Positions 7,381 through 14,922 of a stretch of DNA of 21,048 bases are shown one piece after another. Position 1 is the first letter of the stretch. Each line of letters opens with the position of its first letter. Made by a program: the position numbers and the translations under genes. Source of the stretch: a virus; the IMG/VR virus record IMGVR_UViG_3300049830_000305, positions 1 to 21,048 of that record; one strand, written 5' to 3'. Below the pieces are notes generated by a model. The model was not told the origin of the DNA and ran no database searches. It saw only the letters and a list, made by a program, of their open reading frames with translations.

Positions 7381-7399
7381 ATGCGCCACATGTGCGCAT
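7381..7399. repeat. Near-perfect palindrome at the end of the broken tail ORF
   Basis: ATGCGCCACATGTGCGCAT is self-complementary apart from one extra C. It begins at the stop codon (7401-7399) of the frame described at 7399-7588. It could be a weak terminator or a protein site before the terminase genes. Confidence 0.35.
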
Positions 7400-7588
7400 C
7401 ACAGTGACCCGCCGCCCACGTTGGTAATGGTCGCCGTGCTGCTACCGGCCTGCCTGTAAACAAAATCGCGCCAGCTATTCGCGGCAATGGTCGCTGTGCC
7501 ACACCGTTGCCAGTTGCTGCCAAACACCTGCGCTGGCCTGCACTCGTATGGACATGGCGAGGATGGCGGTGCGCATGATCAAACCCAT
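7399..7588 (-). pseudogene. Broken or frameshifted small tail-type ORF
   Basis: Two short frames here look protein-like only when joined. The first runs from ATG 7588 (37 codons, ending TAG 7475) and contains RTAILAMSIRVQASAGVWQQ. The second, one frame over, contains GTATIAANSWRDFVYRQAGS and ends at TGA 7399. Skipping a single T at 7501 (GTG-T-GGC) would fuse them into about 62 residues of typical phage tail-fibre style. The ATG overlaps the last bases of the preceding tailspike gene; AAGGAGG lies 13 bases before it, rather far. It could be a decayed gene, a sequencing error or, least likely, a programmed +1 frameshift. The second frame is also in frame with the tailspike gene beyond its TGA. 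Confidence 0.45.
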
Positions 7589-8868
7589 GGGCTGACGCCA
7601 GCCTCCTTGATAGCATCAGCAAGACCAGACGGGTTGTAATCCGCGCCAGGGCTGCGAGTGCGCGTCAGGTTGCTGTACACAATCCGCGAACGCGGATATG
7701 ACGGAGAGCCGATTTGCTCAACCCAAAGATCAGCCGCGACACTGTCCTCAATGACAACGTTGTCCATCCGAATGTCACCATTGGAGTAGCTGTTGCGCAC
7801 CCCGCGATAACAACGCCGAATGATCCCGTCTCGCGCAAAAATACGGTCCAGATATCCAAGCCCGGTGTGGCCCCCAATGCTTGTGATGCCGTTGCCTTTG
7901 GTCAGCGATGCGTTGGGGCTACCAATGTGGTCGCGGTCGTATGTGTGCCAGCACGACGAATTACCTCCGTCCTCGATCAAGAAATTGGTCATGTAGACGC
8001 CTTGGACGCGCCCCTTGGGGGACAAGGCCGTCCACTCGAAACCACCGTAACCAAATCGGCGACCTATGCAGCCGTCATACACATGGTTCATGAGCGACTG
8101 CCCCGCCGTCTGACCCGCGTAGAGTTGGCTTGAGAAGGGGCTGTCGAACACGTCTTCGGCTGTGCAGCGTAAAACTGAGAAATCACGAGTGCTTGTACCC
8201 GCACCAAACGCGCCGCCAATGAATGCGCCGGAACCTGTGTCTCGCCAGCCACCTGACCGGTAGGACTCACAATCCTTGATCGTGATGCCATGGCAATTCT
8301 GGGCAATTTGTGATTCCTTGGAAAAGTCCAAGAACATGAGGCTGTCAACTGTGCACTTGTCGGCGCCGGAATCGAAAAACACGCCGGTCCGTATGTTCGA
8401 AACGCGCAGTGTTTTGCCCGTCATCGTGCCACCCAGCGGGCGCACATAGATCACATTGGTGTTGTAGTTCCAGCATGCCGTGCCGTTGTACATGGCGGCT
8501 GCGGTTGTCGCGATGTTGGTGTTCCACTCAACAAAGCGCAAGATTTGCGAACCTTCCGTGACGTGCCCACCCGTTGCGCCAGAAAGCTGGTAGTACCACA
8601 CGTTGTTGCTAGCGTCGTAGGTCCACGACGCGGCAGGCACGTCGATAGAACCGTCGATGATTGGCTTGGCCCCTGTGCCATAGTAGCCGACTGTGTTGCT
8701 GCCGTTGACAAACATCGTTGACGGCAAACCCTCACGCAAGGTTGTGCCGGTCTTGATCAGCAGCGAGTCGCCTGCAGCAAGGACCAGGCCAACTGCTGTG
8801 TTGAGTGGATTTGCTTGCGAACCTGTGCCGTTTGTTCCGGCTGATGGGTCAAGATATTTGAGTGTCAT
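7579..8868 (-). CDS. Right-handed beta-helix tailspike-like protein, 429 aa
   Basis: Probably a receptor-binding or surface-polysaccharide-binding tail protein. It opens with YLDPSAGTNGTGSQANPLNTA, the entry motif of parallel beta-helix (pectate-lyase-like) proteins. Strand-turn repeats follow (IDGSIDVPAASWTYD, HGITIKDCESYRSGGW, DFSVLRCTAEDVF, MDNVVIEDSVAADLWV). No catalytic set can be assigned with confidence, although His/Asp/Glu-rich turns (CWHTYDRDHIG) are present. AAGGATC is the ribosome site before ATG 8868, which starts nine bases after the upstream gene's stop. It ends in GVSPWV where the next broken ORF begins, suggesting that the 3' end has been rearranged. Fold call is good; whether it degrades polysaccharide is unknown. 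Confidence 0.85.
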   Translation of the reverse strand: MTLKYLDPSAGTNGTGSQANPLNTAVGLVLAAGDSLLIKTGTTLREGLPSTMFVNGSNTVGYYGTGAKPIIDGSIDVPAASWTYDASNNVWYYQLSGATGGHVTEGSQILRFVEWNTNIATTAAAMYNGTACWNYNTNVIYVRPLGGTMTGKTLRVSNIRTGVFFDSGADKCTVDSLMFLDFSKESQIAQNCHGITIKDCESYRSGGWRDTGSGAFIGGAFGAGTSTRDFSVLRCTAEDVFDSPFSSQLYAGQTAGQSLMNHVYDGCIGRRFGYGGFEWTALSPKGRVQGVYMTNFLIEDGGNSSCWHTYDRDHIGSPNASLTKGNGITSIGGHTGLGYLDRIFARDGIIRRCYRGVRNSYSNGDIRMDNVVIEDSVAADLWVEQIGSPSYPRSRIVYSNLTRTRSPGADYNPSGLADAIKEAGVSPWV

Positions 8869-8877
8869 GTTAGATCC

Positions 8878-9906
8878 TTAGTTAATGCCAGGGCGCAGGC
8901 GGCAGCGGACGGAATGCAGTGTGTTTGACATGGTCCCCGACCCTAGGGTCAGGACATATCCGCGCAATTGCAGCGTCCTGTAGTTGGAGCGTAGGTCAGC
9001 AGTGGTTGTCTGGAATGACACCCCGCTTTGTTGAGCACCGACACCAGCAAAACCGGCAGCCTCACCAATTTGGGATGAGAACGAGTTGCGGTTATCTACA
9101 GCGACCCCGTGCCACTTTGATGTGACAACAGAGGTGGAGCCGCCGTTATTGATGCCCGCCATCTGCGCTGATCCGAGATACAGCCGCAGTCCACGGGTTA
9201 CAGCGGTAGCAAATGCGCCAAACGTACACTTTGTCTCTAGTTCGATTGACCAGTTTTCCCTCAGCAAACCGGGCGGTAGCGTGTATTCCCACAAGACCTG
9301 CTCGCTGGTCTTGTCGTCGGTGAACGTGACATCGAAAAGTTGAGCGTCCAATTCGATGGCCGATCCCTGAGCGGGTTGCCAATACAAACCGTCGCTGGTC
9401 CATCGAGAGTGGCGTACGCCGACATCACGCACGATCACGTCGCCGAGGTACTGCGTTGCATCCGGGATGTCTTTCCACGAATAGACAGGCGGCACAGTGG
9501 GCCACCACTTTACGCCGTCACTTTGCTGCGGCACACCAGCAGCAACCGCACTTTTCCCGGCGTTTCTTGCGGCGGGGTAGTTGGATCGCAGGGTGGGCAG
9601 GTCGGTAAAATTACCCACACTCAACGCAGACACGGCCCCTGCATTCGTGGCGTCCCGCACAAGGGCAGGCAACATCAACGACTGAGGGGATGCTGCGGAC
9701 GGTGACGTTTCGCCTGACACACCTGAGAAGGTGCCACCAGCACCAGAATACTTGAACTCAGCAACGATTTGCTTACGGCCAGGGCTCACGCCACGCAACA
9801 GCAGCGGACGGCCCGCCGAATCGCGGGAGACCGTGAAGGCGTAATCGCCCTCGATCCATGAGATGACACGGCCTGCGGTGTCCGACGTGACGGCAGAAAT
9901 CGACAT
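8878..9906 (-). CDS. Phage tail-associated structural protein, 342 aa
   Basis: A probable tail fibre or fibre-associated protein, judged from its place between two beta-helix tail genes and from its composition (rich in Ser, Gly, Thr, Val). The N-terminus (DTAGRVISWIEGDYAFTVSRD...GRPLLLRGV) resembles the short beta modules that start many tail fibres. The middle has a linker and an LPTLRSNYPAARNAGKSAVAAG stretch. The C-terminal ~180 residues are a beta-rich region with FTDDKTSEQVLWEYTLPPGLL and LRLYLGSAQ, as in lectin-like or jelly-roll folds. AGGAGA lies seven bases before the ATG. Upstream is a dedicated control spacer with a degenerate GGGCGC element and TGTCGTGACG. No enzyme motif is seen, and the family name is uncertain. 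Confidence 0.75.
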   Translation of the reverse strand: MSISAVTSDTAGRVISWIEGDYAFTVSRDSAGRPLLLRGVSPGRKQIVAEFKYSGAGGTFSGVSGETSPSAASPQSLMLPALVRDATNAGAVSALSVGNFTDLPTLRSNYPAARNAGKSAVAAGVPQQSDGVKWWPTVPPVYSWKDIPDATQYLGDVIVRDVGVRHSRWTSDGLYWQPAQGSAIELDAQLFDVTFTDDKTSEQVLWEYTLPPGLLRENWSIELETKCTFGAFATAVTRGLRLYLGSAQMAGINNGGSTSVVTSKWHGVAVDNRNSFSSQIGEAAGFAGVGAQQSGVSFQTTTADLRSNYRTLQLRGYVLTLGSGTMSNTLHSVRCRLRPGIN

Positions 9907-9937
9907 AGAAAAGGTCTCCTGGTTGTAGGCATGATGC

Positions 9938-9947
9938 CGTCACGACA
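9938..9947 (-). promoter_or_regulatory. TGTCGTGACG motif upstream of the 342-aa tail gene
   Basis: An exact copy of the 10-mer on the minus strand, 32-41 bases before the ATG. It lies 22 bases downstream of GGGCGC copy d; the equivalent gap before the RHS-like gene is 24 bases. Confidence 0.45.
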
Positions 9948-9969
9948 AGGAGGCCTGATCGGGTGACCT

Positions 9970-9989
9970 GGGGCCTATCGGCGCCCAAA
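9970..9989 (-). repeat. Dispersed GGGCGC element, degenerate copy d
   Basis: On the minus strand TTTGGGCGC, CGATA, then GGCCCC; the second half is changed. It lies 65 bases after the stop of the 1260-aa gene, in its orientation. I include it because position, orientation and the first half agree with the intact copies. Confidence 0.5.
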
Positions 9990-10028
9990 GTCGGCGCAAG
10001 CGTGATTTTCCCTAGTGCAATTGCCCTA

Positions 10029-10050
10029 AGTCATCTGATTGGTTGTCAGA
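10029..10050 (-). terminator. ATCTGA/TCAGAT hairpin just after the large tail gene
   Basis: Directly at the TAA of the 1260-aa gene, the minus strand reads ATCTGA, a seven-base loop and TCAGAT. No T tract follows. It resembles hairpins after the HNH gene (about 18099-18131) and after the 134-aa gene (14178-14192). Confidence 0.35.
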
Positions 10051-13000
10051 TTACGGGTATGACGGGCTGTCTGTGATGTCGTCCAGCGTGTGCGTGCCCT
10101 GCGTGCCATTGTCGTTCACCATGAAGGCTGGATACCCGCCGGTAAGTGGCGACGAGTCGGTGTAGGTCAGCATGGTGGTGCCGTTGCACGTCAGCGTTAT
10201 CACCCCGGCATTGATCTTGAAGATCAGAATCGAGTCGGACGTTGCCGTGAGCGCGCCAGATCCAGAGGTGACGTAAGTCCCGTTGCGGTACAGGTCAAAC
10301 CCGTACGATGCCACCACCACGCGATAGCCTTCTTGGCTGTCCGTGTTTTGCAGGTACATGCGGATGTAGGCCGCATAGGTGGCCGCCTTGCGCGTCAGCT
10401 TGATCCCCTGGTTTGTGCCCTGCCCGTCCACATACCGGATGATGTCGGTGCCAGAGGTGTAAGCGCTGGCCGTTTTCAGCATCTCGCTGGCCACCGTCAT
10501 CTCACCGCCGTTAACGAACTTGGAGCTCACAGCCGACAGCAGTGTCCCGTCGGCCACGCCGGTGAACGAGTAGGTGACCCCGTTGCCGTATGCCGCCGCC
10601 GCACCCGTGAGGCTATTGGACGTGGATGTAGCACTGCCAGCGCCATTTGTGGCCGTCGACGTGCAGGTGATGGCCTGCCCAATGTCAGCGGTCACCACCA
10701 CATAGGTGCTCGAAGTGGCCCCCGAGATGGCCACCCCTGCCCGCTTCCACTGCAGCGTCACTGTGTCCGGGTAGTTGGACCACACTGCTGCGGCGCATGT
10801 CAGCGTGTTGCCTACGCGAGGAGTGCCTGAGATCACCGGAGCGGTAGTGATAGCCGGAAGTGTGGCAGTGGCCGCAATGGTGGTTGCCGCAGTCGTCACT
10901 GTCGTGGATCCGACTGAATTCGTTGCAGTCACTTGGCACGTCAGGCTACCACCTGCTGCTGTCGTGTAGGTGTTGGCGTTGGTGCCGACCGCCGTCGTTC
11001 CCATGTACCACTGGTAGGAATACGACGTTGGGTCATCCAGCCAGGTGCCGGTGGTGACAGTCATCGTCTTGCCTGCCACAGGCGTGCCCGAGATGGTTGG
11101 CAGCGTGACGAGCTCAGGCGCTACGGCCAGGTACTCGAACGCGCCGAGGTCCATGCGCACGCCGTTGGTGGCACGCGCGCCATAACCGGGCACGGAGGCA
11201 AGCGTGTTGTACTGATGGTCCACCTGCAGGTTGGCCAATTGCAGCACGGACGAGGTGCTGTAGCTGGTCGGGAATGACTGCGCCAGGTCGACGCCCGCGA
11301 AGCCATTGGCCGGGACATAGTTTGACTTCAGCACTGGGTCAGTGCCGCGCACCAGTGTGCCGGTGACAGTCACGGTTCCACCAGATGGCGCGGTCAGGTT
11401 GAAATCGCTTTCCACCCAGTTCGTGTCGTTGAACGTCAGATTGCCGTTTTCGAGGATGAAGAAAAGCAGGCTATTTGACGTGCCAGGGTGGTGGAACAGG
11501 TTAGAGCGCAGATCGATGCTCGGTGTCGTCGTCGGGCCCGCATTGACTTGGAACAGGTAGCAGTTCCCGGCAGGGTAGATCTTGTCGATCACCGTGTTGT
11601 TGTAGAAGAACAGCGTGCCCATGCGGGAAGACAGGGAGTTGTTGTCGAACCCCCAGTGGATCATCCGCGTGGAATAGTTCGTGGCCGAGTCGTCGTTAAT
11701 GATCAGGTTACCGTACACCCAGGCATCGTTATACAGAGGATCTGAGCGCACATACGACCCGTATTCCTCCTCGTTTTCGACCAGGTCGATTGCCCGCGCT
11801 GCGGTCATGATCTTGTTGTAGCGAATGACCGTGCCGGAACTGCGGTCTTTGAGCGACGACCCGGTGGCGCCAGAGATCAGGCGATCGATGAAGCAGCCCT
11901 CGATCAGCGTGCGGACGCCCTGTGTGTAGACGTTGTGAATGGTGTCGGCACCAGACACGCCATTGCCGGTGAAGTTGCACCCGCGCAGCGTGATGTACTG
12001 AGACCAGTCGGTGTCTGAGGTGCCGCGACTGTTGGTGAAGATACCCAGGCCATTGCCCGTGATGTCGCAATACTGGATCGTCAGGTTGCTCACGCGGATG
12101 GCATAAACCGCAGCACAGAAAGATTGGTAGGCCGTCAGCGTGCCCGCCGTGTTGTAGAAGCTCTTGGTGGGGTGAGCGTTGATCAGCTGCAGGTTCTGGA
12201 TGGTGATATAGGCCGGCGTGTTGTCGGTGCCGATTGTCTTGTAAATTGAGATCAGGCCGGCCGTCTCGATGCCATAGTAAGTGAACCAGCCCGCTGCCAC
12301 CGCATCAGCCGCCGTGACAGCGCCGGAGCCCGTGATGATGGGCCGGTTGCCATTGGCGTCAGTGACCCCGTTGATGATGATGGGGTTCGCGGCCGTGCCC
12401 ACGCAGGTCAGCGCGAACTTGGTGGCGTAGGGTGTAGCCTGGTAGAAAATGTTCACCACGCTGCCAGGCGTCAAGCTCAGCCACGGCACAGACGTCAGGT
12501 CCGTATAGGTCTTGCCTGGTCCAACATCGTAGCGCGTGCCCGAGCCGGTGGCATTCAGTGGGCTCGATGACACGGATGTGGTCGGCAGCGATGTCAGCGG
12601 TGCCGGTGGCCAGTTTTGCGCGAAAGCGGCAGCCAGTGCGGACGCAGCAGCAACCGTGCCTGTGAACGTCAGGGAATACGCCGTACCGTTGTAGGTGTAG
12701 TTGATCGTGACGGTCGGGAAGGCCCCGGCGGTGGTACCCGCAGCAATGGACCATGCACCAGCGGAGGTGATGGTGACGGTGCCAGCGGAGGCGGTGGCAG
12801 TGGCGCCGGCCGCAAAGGTGCCTGTCACGCCAGAGACTGTGAACGTGGTGACAGTGGGAGACCCGCCAGATGTAACGCCGGTGAAGATGTTGCCCGACGT
12901 GGTGGCGCCGTTGGTGAGCGAGTACGTGCCCGTCGTCGCGCTGCTGGTGGCCGTCGTGCTGCCCGTGGTGTTGGTAGCGGTCACCTTGACCTTGATCGGC

Positions 13001-13833
13001 ACACCAACATCATAGGCCGTGGCCACATAGGTCGCCGACGTCGCGCCCGAGATCGGCATGTCGCCGCGGTACCAGGCGTAGGTGTAGCTCGATGCATACG
13101 TCCATGTGCCCGTGGATGCCGACAATGTCGCGCCAGATGACACGGTGCCAGAGATGGTCGGCGCAACGGTGTTGACTGGCTGGGGCAAAGCCACGGTCGT
13201 GCCGGCCGATGTCGCAGCAGACGACGAACCGCTGGTGTTGGTGGCCACCACCGAGACGGTCAGCGAGGTGCCAGCGTCAGCCGACACACACACGTAGGTA
13301 GACGAAGTCGCGCCAGAAATAGCCGTGCCAGCCCGCTTCCATTGGTAGGTGTAGCCCGTTGGGCTATTCGACCATGTGCCGGTAGACGCGCTCAGCGTGC
13401 CGCCTACCGTGGCCGATCCTGTGATGGCGGGCAGGACTGAGTTCGTTGGAATACCTGGGACAGTCAGCGCATTGGACACGACAGCCACAAACCCGTAGGC
13501 GTTGGTCGCCGTGACTTGGCAGGTGATGGCCAGGCCAATGTCGGCAGACACCACGGTGTAGGTCGCCGAGGTGGCGCCCACTATCGATGATCCACCGCGA
13601 AGCCACTGGTAGGAGTAACTGGTCGGCAGATTCGACCAGGTGCCATTTGTCGTGGAAAGCAACTGACCAAGATTAGGCGTGCCGCTGATCACTGGTGCCG
13701 TGGCGTTTGCGGGAGGTGAGCCACCACTGTTACCCACGATGATGTTGCCGCTCGCATCAACGACATTGCCGCCGACGATGACGGCCACGCCCATGGATCG
13801 GGCCTTGGACAGGTCAACTGGTGTGAAGCTCAT
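10051..13833 (-). CDS. Giant multidomain tail protein: Ig-like, beta-helix, Ig-like, LamG-like; 1260 aa
   Basis: Probably a tail fibre or spike that contacts the host surface. After a ~40-residue N-terminal anchor with VIVGGNVVDASGNIIVG come three Ig-like repeats (about 42-306). These share PxISGT...L....GTWS..P..YxYQW.R...I.GATS.TY and end in VTATN. A further beta module covers about 307-398. A right-handed beta-helix follows (about 430-900), opening with YDVGPGKTYTDLTSVPWLSL and continuing with NIIING- and YNK-type rungs. Two more Ig-like repeats (about 905-1080) and a C-terminal LamG-like jelly-roll (about 1085-1260) end the protein. Ig-like domains on both sides of the helix suggest weak carbohydrate adhesion around a binding or depolymerase core. 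No catalytic residues can be assigned. Its start follows the RHS-like gene's stop by 12 bases, so the two are co-transcribed. Confidence 0.9.
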   Translation of the reverse strand: MSFTPVDLSKARSMGVAVIVGGNVVDASGNIIVGNSGGSPPANATAPVISGTPNLGQLLSTTNGTWSNLPTSYSYQWLRGGSSIVGATSATYTVVSADIGLAITCQVTATNAYGFVAVVSNALTVPGIPTNSVLPAITGSATVGGTLSASTGTWSNSPTGYTYQWKRAGTAISGATSSTYVCVSADAGTSLTVSVVATNTSGSSSAATSAGTTVALPQPVNTVAPTISGTVSSGATLSASTGTWTYASSYTYAWYRGDMPISGATSATYVATAYDVGVPIKVKVTATNTTGSTTATSSATTGTYSLTNGATTSGNIFTGVTSGGSPTVTTFTVSGVTGTFAAGATATASAGTVTITSAGAWSIAAGTTAGAFPTVTINYTYNGTAYSLTFTGTVAAASALAAAFAQNWPPAPLTSLPTTSVSSSPLNATGSGTRYDVGPGKTYTDLTSVPWLSLTPGSVVNIFYQATPYATKFALTCVGTAANPIIINGVTDANGNRPIITGSGAVTAADAVAAGWFTYYGIETAGLISIYKTIGTDNTPAYITIQNLQLINAHPTKSFYNTAGTLTAYQSFCAAVYAIRVSNLTIQYCDITGNGLGIFTNSRGTSDTDWSQYITLRGCNFTGNGVSGADTIHNVYTQGVRTLIEGCFIDRLISGATGSSLKDRSSGTVIRYNKIMTAARAIDLVENEEEYGSYVRSDPLYNDAWVYGNLIINDDSATNYSTRMIHWGFDNNSLSSRMGTLFFYNNTVIDKIYPAGNCYLFQVNAGPTTTPSIDLRSNLFHHPGTSNSLLFFILENGNLTFNDTNWVESDFNLTAPSGGTVTVTGTLVRGTDPVLKSNYVPANGFAGVDLAQSFPTSYSTSSVLQLANLQVDHQYNTLASVPGYGARATNGVRMDLGAFEYLAVAPELVTLPTISGTPVAGKTMTVTTGTWLDDPTSYSYQWYMGTTAVGTNANTYTTAAGGSLTCQVTATNSVGSTTVTTAATTIAATATLPAITTAPVISGTPRVGNTLTCAAAVWSNYPDTVTLQWKRAGVAISGATSSTYVVVTADIGQAITCTSTATNGAGSATSTSNSLTGAAAAYGNGVTYSFTGVADGTLLSAVSSKFVNGGEMTVASEMLKTASAYTSGTDIIRYVDGQGTNQGIKLTRKAATYAAYIRMYLQNTDSQEGYRVVVASYGFDLYRNGTYVTSGSGALTATSDSILIFKINAGVITLTCNGTTMLTYTDSSPLTGGYPAFMVNDNGTQGTHTLDDITDSPSYP

Positions 13834-13845
13834 CGCGCAGGCCCT

Positions 13846-14055
13846 TTATTGCTTGATCCAAGCAGACTCAGCCGTCATCTGGCCAGCGTTGTTGTAGGTG
13901 TAGGTTTTCACCCAAGACGCCGCATGATTGGCACTGACAGCCGTGTCGGACACCATTCGACCATTCGCGTCATAGGCGTAGGTGTGGCTGCACGAGCTCA
14001 ACGGAAACTCGTTCCCATTGTTGTCGATCTCTACCCGGATTGAATTGGTGCTCAC
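13846..14055 (-). CDS. RHS/YD-repeat-like mini-protein, 69 aa
   Basis: A very small protein built of two YD repeats: HTYAYDANGRMVSDTAV (about 24-40) and KTYTYNNAGQMTAESAW (about 50-66). The repeat is the one that builds RHS and teneurin shells, normally present in dozens; two copies cannot form a shell. It is directly upstream of the 1260-residue tail protein, so an accessory role in that fibre is plausible, for example as chaperone or tip. The start is GTG 14055, with only a weak GGGGGC upstream. The start codon lies in the arm of a hairpin (14053-14085), which could hold translation down. The gene has its own upstream control spacer with terminator, GGGCGC element and TGTCGTGACG motif. The repeat is visible; the function is unknown. 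Confidence 0.7.
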   Translation of the reverse strand: MSTNSIRVEIDNNGNEFPLSSCSHTYAYDANGRMVSDTAVSANHAASWVKTYTYNNAGQMTAESAWIKQ

Positions 14056-14085
14056 TGGCAGGCCCCCGATTTACAAGGGCCAGTG
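14053..14085 (-). promoter_or_regulatory. Hairpin enclosing the GTG start of the RHS-like gene
   Basis: CACTGGC (14053-14059) and GCCAGTG (14079-14085) are perfect 7-base arms; the GTG start is the end of one arm. The loop holds the purine-rich GGGGGCC. It could modulate translation initiation. Confidence 0.35.
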
Positions 14086-14088
14086 TCA

Positions 14089-14098
14089 CGTCACGACA
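14089..14098 (-). promoter_or_regulatory. TGTCGTGACG motif upstream of the RHS-like gene
   Basis: An exact 10-mer on the minus strand continuing as TGACA, 34-43 bases before the GTG start. It is 24 bases downstream of GGGCGC copy e. Confidence 0.45.
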
Positions 14099-14119
14099 TT
14101 GGAATGCTGCAAGGTCGGG

Positions 14120-14140
14120 TTTGCGCCCTACCCGCGCCCA
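14120..14140 (-). repeat. Dispersed GGGCGC-N5-GGGCGC element, copy e
   Basis: On the minus strand GGGCGC, GGGTA, GGGCGC, AAA. It directly follows the T tract of the terminator at 14140-14172 and lies 56 bases after the stop of the 134-aa gene, in the same orientation. Confidence 0.8.
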
Positions 14141-14172
14141 AAAACAAAAAACGCCCCAGATTGTGGGGCGTT
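14140..14172 (-). terminator. Strong intrinsic terminator after the 134-aa gene
   Basis: A perfect 9-bp stem AACGCCCCA / TGGGGCGTT (14150-14172) with a five-base loop is followed on the minus strand by TTTTTTGTTTTT. This ends the long operon of small genes before the tail genes begin. Confidence 0.9.
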
Positions 14173-14177
14173 GGCGG

Positions 14178-14192
14178 GTCAGATCATCTGAC
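14178..14192. repeat. 15-bp perfect palindrome just after the 134-aa gene
   Basis: GTCAGAT-C-ATCTGAC lies two bases beyond the TAA at 14195. Shared TCAGAT/ATCTGA pieces recur in the spacers after the HNH gene and after the large tail gene, hence it may be part of a common end-of-unit signal. Confidence 0.5.
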
Positions 14193-14194
14193 TG

Positions 14195-14599
14195 TTACTC
14201 TGTTTTCGCGTTCAAGCCGGTCAGAGCGGCGTCGTCGGCGGTGACCTCGGGCGCAGGCTGGCTTTCCTTTTTCGCCTGATCCTGCTGGTAGGGCATCCAA
14301 TAGGCGTAGCCGCCAATGATCTTGCCTTCAGCGTCGCGGCCTGGTTCCTCGCCGGGCTGCAGCAGCGTGACCGATGTCTTGGCGAAGGGTCGGCCGCAGA
14401 TGTCCAGAACGTTGACGTTGATGCACTTATCGCCCCACACGGCCAGAATGGTCGCATCCAGGGGCTGCACAGTGTGGTCGCCGTCCAAGTTGCCAGCGAT
14501 CACCATTTGACCAACGCCGGTGACGTCGTACTTGCTCGGGCGGTAATAGACCTTGCGGCCCACGGTGGGTTTGATGACTTGGGTCATATCAGCTTTCAT
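14195..14599 (-). CDS. Phage hypothetical protein, 134 aa
   Basis: This resembles a family of small soluble phage proteins beginning MTQVIKPTVGRKV, common in prophages of Burkholderiales, with no assigned function. The first 85 residues form an SH3-like beta barrel pattern (VYYRPS..., QPLDATILAVWGDKCINVNVLD, PFAKTSVTLLQPGEE). The tail is Ala/Gln/Lys-rich and disordered. Two starts are possible: ATG 14599 and ATG 14587; the second has GAAAG five bases upstream and matches the usual family start. It is the last gene before the strong terminator. A GCCGGC-ATCCG-GCCGGC hairpin lies just before 14599. Confidence 0.75.
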   Translation of the reverse strand: MKADMTQVIKPTVGRKVYYRPSKYDVTGVGQMVIAGNLDGDHTVQPLDATILAVWGDKCINVNVLDICGRPFAKTSVTLLQPGEEPGRDAEGKIIGGYAYWMPYQQDQAKKESQPAPEVTADDAALTGLNAKTE

Positions 14600-14667
14600 G
14601 ATGTTGCCGGCATCCGGCCGGCTCGGTACTTACTCAATCGAGGCCAGTGGCCGAAACCGGAAAAACT

Positions 14668-14922
14668 TTACAAAGCGCGGCCTGCACCGGGAAGCGCGTA
14701 GTTTCCATCATGGCGGGGGTACAGGTGGATAAGGCCCATGCGTTCGATGCGCTCCATGTAAAGCTCGCGCTCGCGTTTGTGCCTGAACTCTTTTTTCACC
14801 ACCAGGCACTCAGAATGCCTGACACCGTACAGCCTGACCAACATGTGAGCATCGATGTGGTGGATCTGTCCATCGCGCTTGCTGGTGACTTGGCCCGGGT
14901 GCAGGGCGTATTTCGCGCTCAT
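14668..14922 (-). CDS. Small phage protein, 84 aa
   Basis: This is a type often seen in Burkholderiales phages: YALHPGQVTSKRDGQIHHID followed by MLVRLYGVRHSECLVV. It has a short beta part, one helix and a basic KEFRHKRERELYMERIERMG tail. The function is unknown. Its ATG overlaps the upstream stop as ATGA (14919-14922). The next gene follows after a 68-base spacer without any other feature of note. Confidence 0.7.
   Translation of the reverse strand: MSAKYALHPGQVTSKRDGQIHHIDAHMLVRLYGVRHSECLVVKKEFRHKRERELYMERIERMGLIHLYPRHDGNYALPGAGRAL

Noticed and set aside
7362-7622. 86-codon minus-strand frame after the tailspike gene
   Set aside because: His/Arg-rich and unlike phage proteins. The other two frames of the same strand hold the convincing tail-like peptides.
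10051-13833. Possible CRISPR or tandem-repeat array in the large tail gene
   Set aside because: The similar DNA blocks are spaced about 270 bases apart and encode homologous Ig-like domains; there is no short repeat-spacer structure.
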